Source: Fimadaptatus sp050946055
Lineage (GTDB): Bacteria; Bacillota; Clostridia; Christensenellales; Aristaeellaceae
Length of the DNA: 64,000 nucleotides
Reading direction: 5' to 3'
NCBI GenBank assembly: GCA_050946055.1
Contig: JBMNUB010000011.1
Span: forward strand, 1 to 64,000
Made by a program: the position numbers and the translations under genes. Below the pieces are notes generated by a model. The model searched no databases, was not told the DNA's origin, and worked only from the letters and a program-made list of their open reading frames with translations. Numbering within the stretch: the first letter of the stretch is position 1; the number at the start of each line of letters is the position of its first letter. This document shows positions 62,023 to 64,000 of the stretch, one piece after another.

Positions 62023-62064
62023 AAAAGGCTCCGCCTTCGACATGGCTGTCAAAAGCGGAGCCTT
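62023..62064 (-). terminator. terminator of the TIM-barrel gene
   Basis: AAGGCTCCGC (62025-62034) and GCGGAGCCTT (62055-62064) pair perfectly over 10 bp; on the - strand the stem runs into TTTTGG. Confidence 0.55.
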
Positions 62065-62163
62065 GCATGAATCCTGCATATGCTCAAAGCTTGGCCTGTG
62101 CGCAGACGTCAATGCCCTCAGGCAAGCGCACATTGCGCACATGTACAGGGCGCGCCTATGCTA

Positions 62164-63066
62164 TCAGACTTCGTTCCAGATGCGGCGGGCGTTGTCCAGA
62201 CCTACCTTGGAAGCGTACTTGGGCTCCTCGAAGCCCTCGAACTCTATGGCGATTGCGCCGTCGTAGCCGGAGTGCTTTATCTCGCCCAGTATCTCCCATA
62301 TGTCCAGATCGCCCTGCGCCAGTATGGAGCCGCGCAGGAAGCGCCCGGCCATGGAGCGGAACCAGTGGCCGCCGCAGTCGAACATGGTGGAGTCGCCCGG
62401 ATCGCGCTTGCGGATGTAGAAGTCCTTGAGGTGTATCATGCGCGCCTGAGCGGCAAGGCGATGCGCGGCGGCGGCGGGGTCCTCGTCCACGCAGGCGATG
62501 TTGCCGGTATCCAGCAGCAGGCCGTAGTTGGGACGGTTTACGGCGCGCAGTATGCGCTCCACGCGATCGCAGCCGTTGGCAAAGAAGCCGTGATTCTCGA
62601 TAAGCGTGGTTATGCCGTACTTTGCGGCATGGTCGGCTATCTCGCCCGCCGAGTCCACCATGAGCGGCATGAGCTTCTCGAAGAACTCAAGCCCGTTCTC
62701 GCCATGCGGGCGGCGGAAGGCGGATACGTCGTGGCGCATCACAGGCACGCCCAGCTCGGCGGCCACGTCCACATGGCGCTTTACGCGCTCGACCTCGTCG
62801 CGCAGCGCGGCGGGGTCTTCCTTGCACAGGTCGGCCAGCACCGAATAGTTGACCAGCTTTATGCCCGCATCTTTGGCGCGGCGCACTGCGCTCTTTATGA
62901 ACTCGGAATCGATCTTGCGCTCGTCATCCATGAACTTGAACGCAAAAGGCACCATCTCCATGCACTCCGCGCCCTGAGCGGCCGCCCAGTCTATGGCCTC
63001 AAGCAGCGTCATCTCGCCCGAAGCTATTACCGGGTCGAGTGAATACGAACTAAGTCCCAGCAGCAT
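62164..63066 (-). CDS. sugar phosphate isomerase/epimerase-like TIM-barrel protein
   Basis: A 300-residue AP endonuclease 2-like (xylose isomerase-like) barrel. ATG 63066 follows AGGAGGTG. Probable metal ligands are the Glu in TTLIENHG, the Asp in LLLDTGN, the His in MIHLKDFY and the Glu in IAIEFEG. It begins MLLGLSSYSLDPVIASGEMTLLEAIDWAA. Such proteins isomerise or epimerise sugars or inositol derivatives; the substrate is unknown. Confidence 0.87.
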   Translation of the reverse strand: MLLGLSSYSLDPVIASGEMTLLEAIDWAAAQGAECMEMVPFAFKFMDDERKIDSEFIKSAVRRAKDAGIKLVNYSVLADLCKEDPAALRDEVERVKRHVDVAAELGVPVMRHDVSAFRRPHGENGLEFFEKLMPLMVDSAGEIADHAAKYGITTLIENHGFFANGCDRVERILRAVNRPNYGLLLDTGNIACVDEDPAAAAHRLAAQARMIHLKDFYIRKRDPGDSTMFDCGGHWFRSMAGRFLRGSILAQGDLDIWEILGEIKHSGYDGAIAIEFEGFEEPKYASKVGLDNARRIWNEV

Positions 63067-63099
63067 TGAAAGCACCTCCTGAGTATTTTCCCTTAGCCA

Positions 63100-63128
63100 A
63101 TTATACATTCTGCGGCGCGCAAAATCAA
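63100..63128 (-). promoter_or_regulatory. promoter of the TIM-barrel gene
   Basis: On the - strand TTGATT (63128-63123), 17 bases, TATAAT (63105-63100), then AGGAGGTG and ATG 63066. Confidence 0.65.
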
Positions 63129-63182
63129 GCGGCTAAAGCGTCCGCATGCACAGATTGAGCGCCGGGCCGGCAATTCGCGCGG

Positions 63183-63211
63183 TGGATATGTCGCCGGACA
63201 TGAGCTATAAT
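63183..63211 (+). promoter_or_regulatory. candidate promoter of the sigma factor gene
   Basis: TGGATA (63183-63188), 17 bases, TATAAT (63206-63211). The leader that follows contains GGGAAAA..TTTTCCC around an A/T-only run (63227-63260) and AAAGTG..CACTTT. Confidence 0.55.
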
Positions 63212-63308
63212 CGTATCTGCATGCGAGGGAAAAAGTTTTTTTAAAAAAGTGCATTTTCCCAAAACACTTTGGCTGTTTCAAACGCTTATAAGGTGAAAGG
63301 CGGTGGAA

Positions 63309-63773
63309 ATGATGGAGCAGATGCTGAGCGCACACTATGGCGAGCTTATGCGTGCGGCACGCGCATTGGCGCGCGACGCGAGCGAGGCCGACGACATAAT
63401 GCAGGAGGCGCTGCTGTCCGCGCTGCGCTCGGAGGGCTTTGAGGAGCTGGACGAGGACTTGCAGCTGCGCTGGCTTAAGCGAGCCATGAAGAGCCGCCTG
63501 ATAGACATCCGCCGCCGGGAAAGGCTGTCGCGCCAGCGCGAGGTGCTGGAGCGTGAGCCCACGGATTGCGACGACCTGACATACATCGAGGTCATGCAGG
63601 CGCTGGGCGTGCTCAAGGATGAACAGCGGCAGGTGCTGGCGATGAGCGCGCTGGGCGGCATGAACTCGACCCAGATAGCGCAGACGCTGGGCATACCCGC
63701 GCCCACCGTGCGCACCAGGCTGCGCGCCGCCGTCAAGACGCTGCGCGCCATGCGCAATCGCGGCGACATATAA
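63309..63773 (+). CDS. sigma-70 family (ECF-like) RNA polymerase sigma factor
   Basis: A 154-residue protein from ATG 63309, eight bases after AAAGG; GTG 63303 is too close. Region 2 is short (YGELMRAARALARDASEADDIMQEALLSAL, then WLKRAMKSRLIDIRRRERLSRQ). Region 4 is clear (VLKDEQRQVLAMSALGGMNSTQIAQTLGIPAPTVRTRLRAAVKTLRA), with a helix-turn-helix at about residues 118-145. No anti-sigma gene is seen before the window ends. Confidence 0.88.
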   Translation: MMEQMLSAHYGELMRAARALARDASEADDIMQEALLSALRSEGFEELDEDLQLRWLKRAMKSRLIDIRRRERLSRQREVLEREPTDCDDLTYIEVMQALGVLKDEQRQVLAMSALGGMNSTQIAQTLGIPAPTVRTRLRAAVKTLRAMRNRGDI

Positions 63774-63802
63774 GCTGTATTCGTGAAAGGAGAACATTCG
63801 TC

Positions 63803-64000
63803 GTGGATAGCCAGAGGATATATGAGCGCAATGAGACACTTATAGAGCGCGATAAGCGCAATGCGAGCGATGTATGCGGCGCGGGCGAGTTCACCCGCAG
63901 CGAAGTAATGCAGGCGCTGGGCAGACTGGATGAAAAGCCCATGCAGGTGTTGGCCATGAACGCGCTGGGCGGTATGAAGTGCGCGCAGATAGCCGCTGCA
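63803..64000 (+). CDS. partial sigma-like paralogue (runs off the window)
   Basis: From GTG 63803, ten bases after AAAGGAG, 66 codons are open to the edge. The stretch EVMQALGRLDEKPMQVLAMNALGGMKCAQIA parallels EVMQALGVLKDEQRQVLAMSALGGMNSTQIA of the sigma factor just upstream. Only about 37 residues precede it, too few for a region 2, so this may be a region-4-only protein or the start of a longer regulator such as an anti-sigma. Confidence 0.7.
   Translation, partial: MDSQRIYERNETLIERDKRNASDVCGAGEFTRSEVMQALGRLDEKPMQVLAMNALGGMKCAQIAAA

Overview
The window comes from a GC-rich, endospore-forming Bacillota, most likely a member of the Clostridia. The evidence is the Firmicutes order of the S10-spc-alpha ribosomal cluster followed by ecfA1-ecfA2-ecfT-truA, a zinc-type S14, a zinc-lid adenylate kinase, a KOW protein between map and infA, the sporulation coat ATPase spoIVA, a FabT/FabK-type fatty acid operon and a T-box-controlled aspS-gat operon. 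The family cannot be fixed from this window. Isoleucine is often encoded by ATA, even in ribosomal genes.

Layout: 1-15275 is a long + strand ribosomal cluster running from rplD (cut by the window edge) to rplQ, with secY, adk, map, infA and rpoA, closed by a clear terminator. 15497-19089 is the energising module of an ECF vitamin/metal transporter plus truA. A GDPD-like phosphodiesterase, spoIVA, a 36-bp tandem array and a sialidase-like protein follow to 23646. 23763-30873 holds a divergent ArsR regulator and a branched-chain amino acid ABC transporter with an unusual ACT-metallohydrolase gene inside its operon. 30907-42043 is a complete type II fatty acid synthesis operon on the - strand (fabT-fabH-acpP-fabK-fabD-fabG-fabF-accB-fabZ-accC-accD-accA) ending in a coupled degV. 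42210-45858 is a + strand LplB/LplC/LplA-type carbohydrate ABC transporter. Then come a phosphotransferase-like gene, an M20 amidohydrolase, lgt, a small membrane protein, pncB, a KDG kinase, recX and a secreted PQQ-like protein. 55808-61273 is the - strand gatB-gatA-(aspS-gatC fusion) operon with a T-box leader. The window ends with a TIM-barrel isomerase-like gene and a sigma factor followed by a partial sigma-like paralogue.

Working together: AspRS fused to GatC, with GatA and GatB behind a T-box, would make Asn-tRNA(Asn) by transamidation; I read the T-box specifier as AAC (Asn). FabT has an ideal inverted repeat lying on a consensus promoter, so the whole fatty acid operon is probably autoregulated.

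The least explained material is intergenic. Four copies of a structured element of about 250 bp (25668-25918, 45871-46005, 52884-53136, 61732-61974) have inverted termini of the form CAGnnTGTCRAAAA, internal hairpins that appear to covary, and direct repeats at their borders. A fifth, unrelated 97-bp hairpin segment at 55627-55723 is bracketed by a perfect 28-bp duplication, and a 36-bp tandem array at 21968-22297 is bracketed by a 35-nt imperfect duplication. All of this was read by eye; no database search was run.
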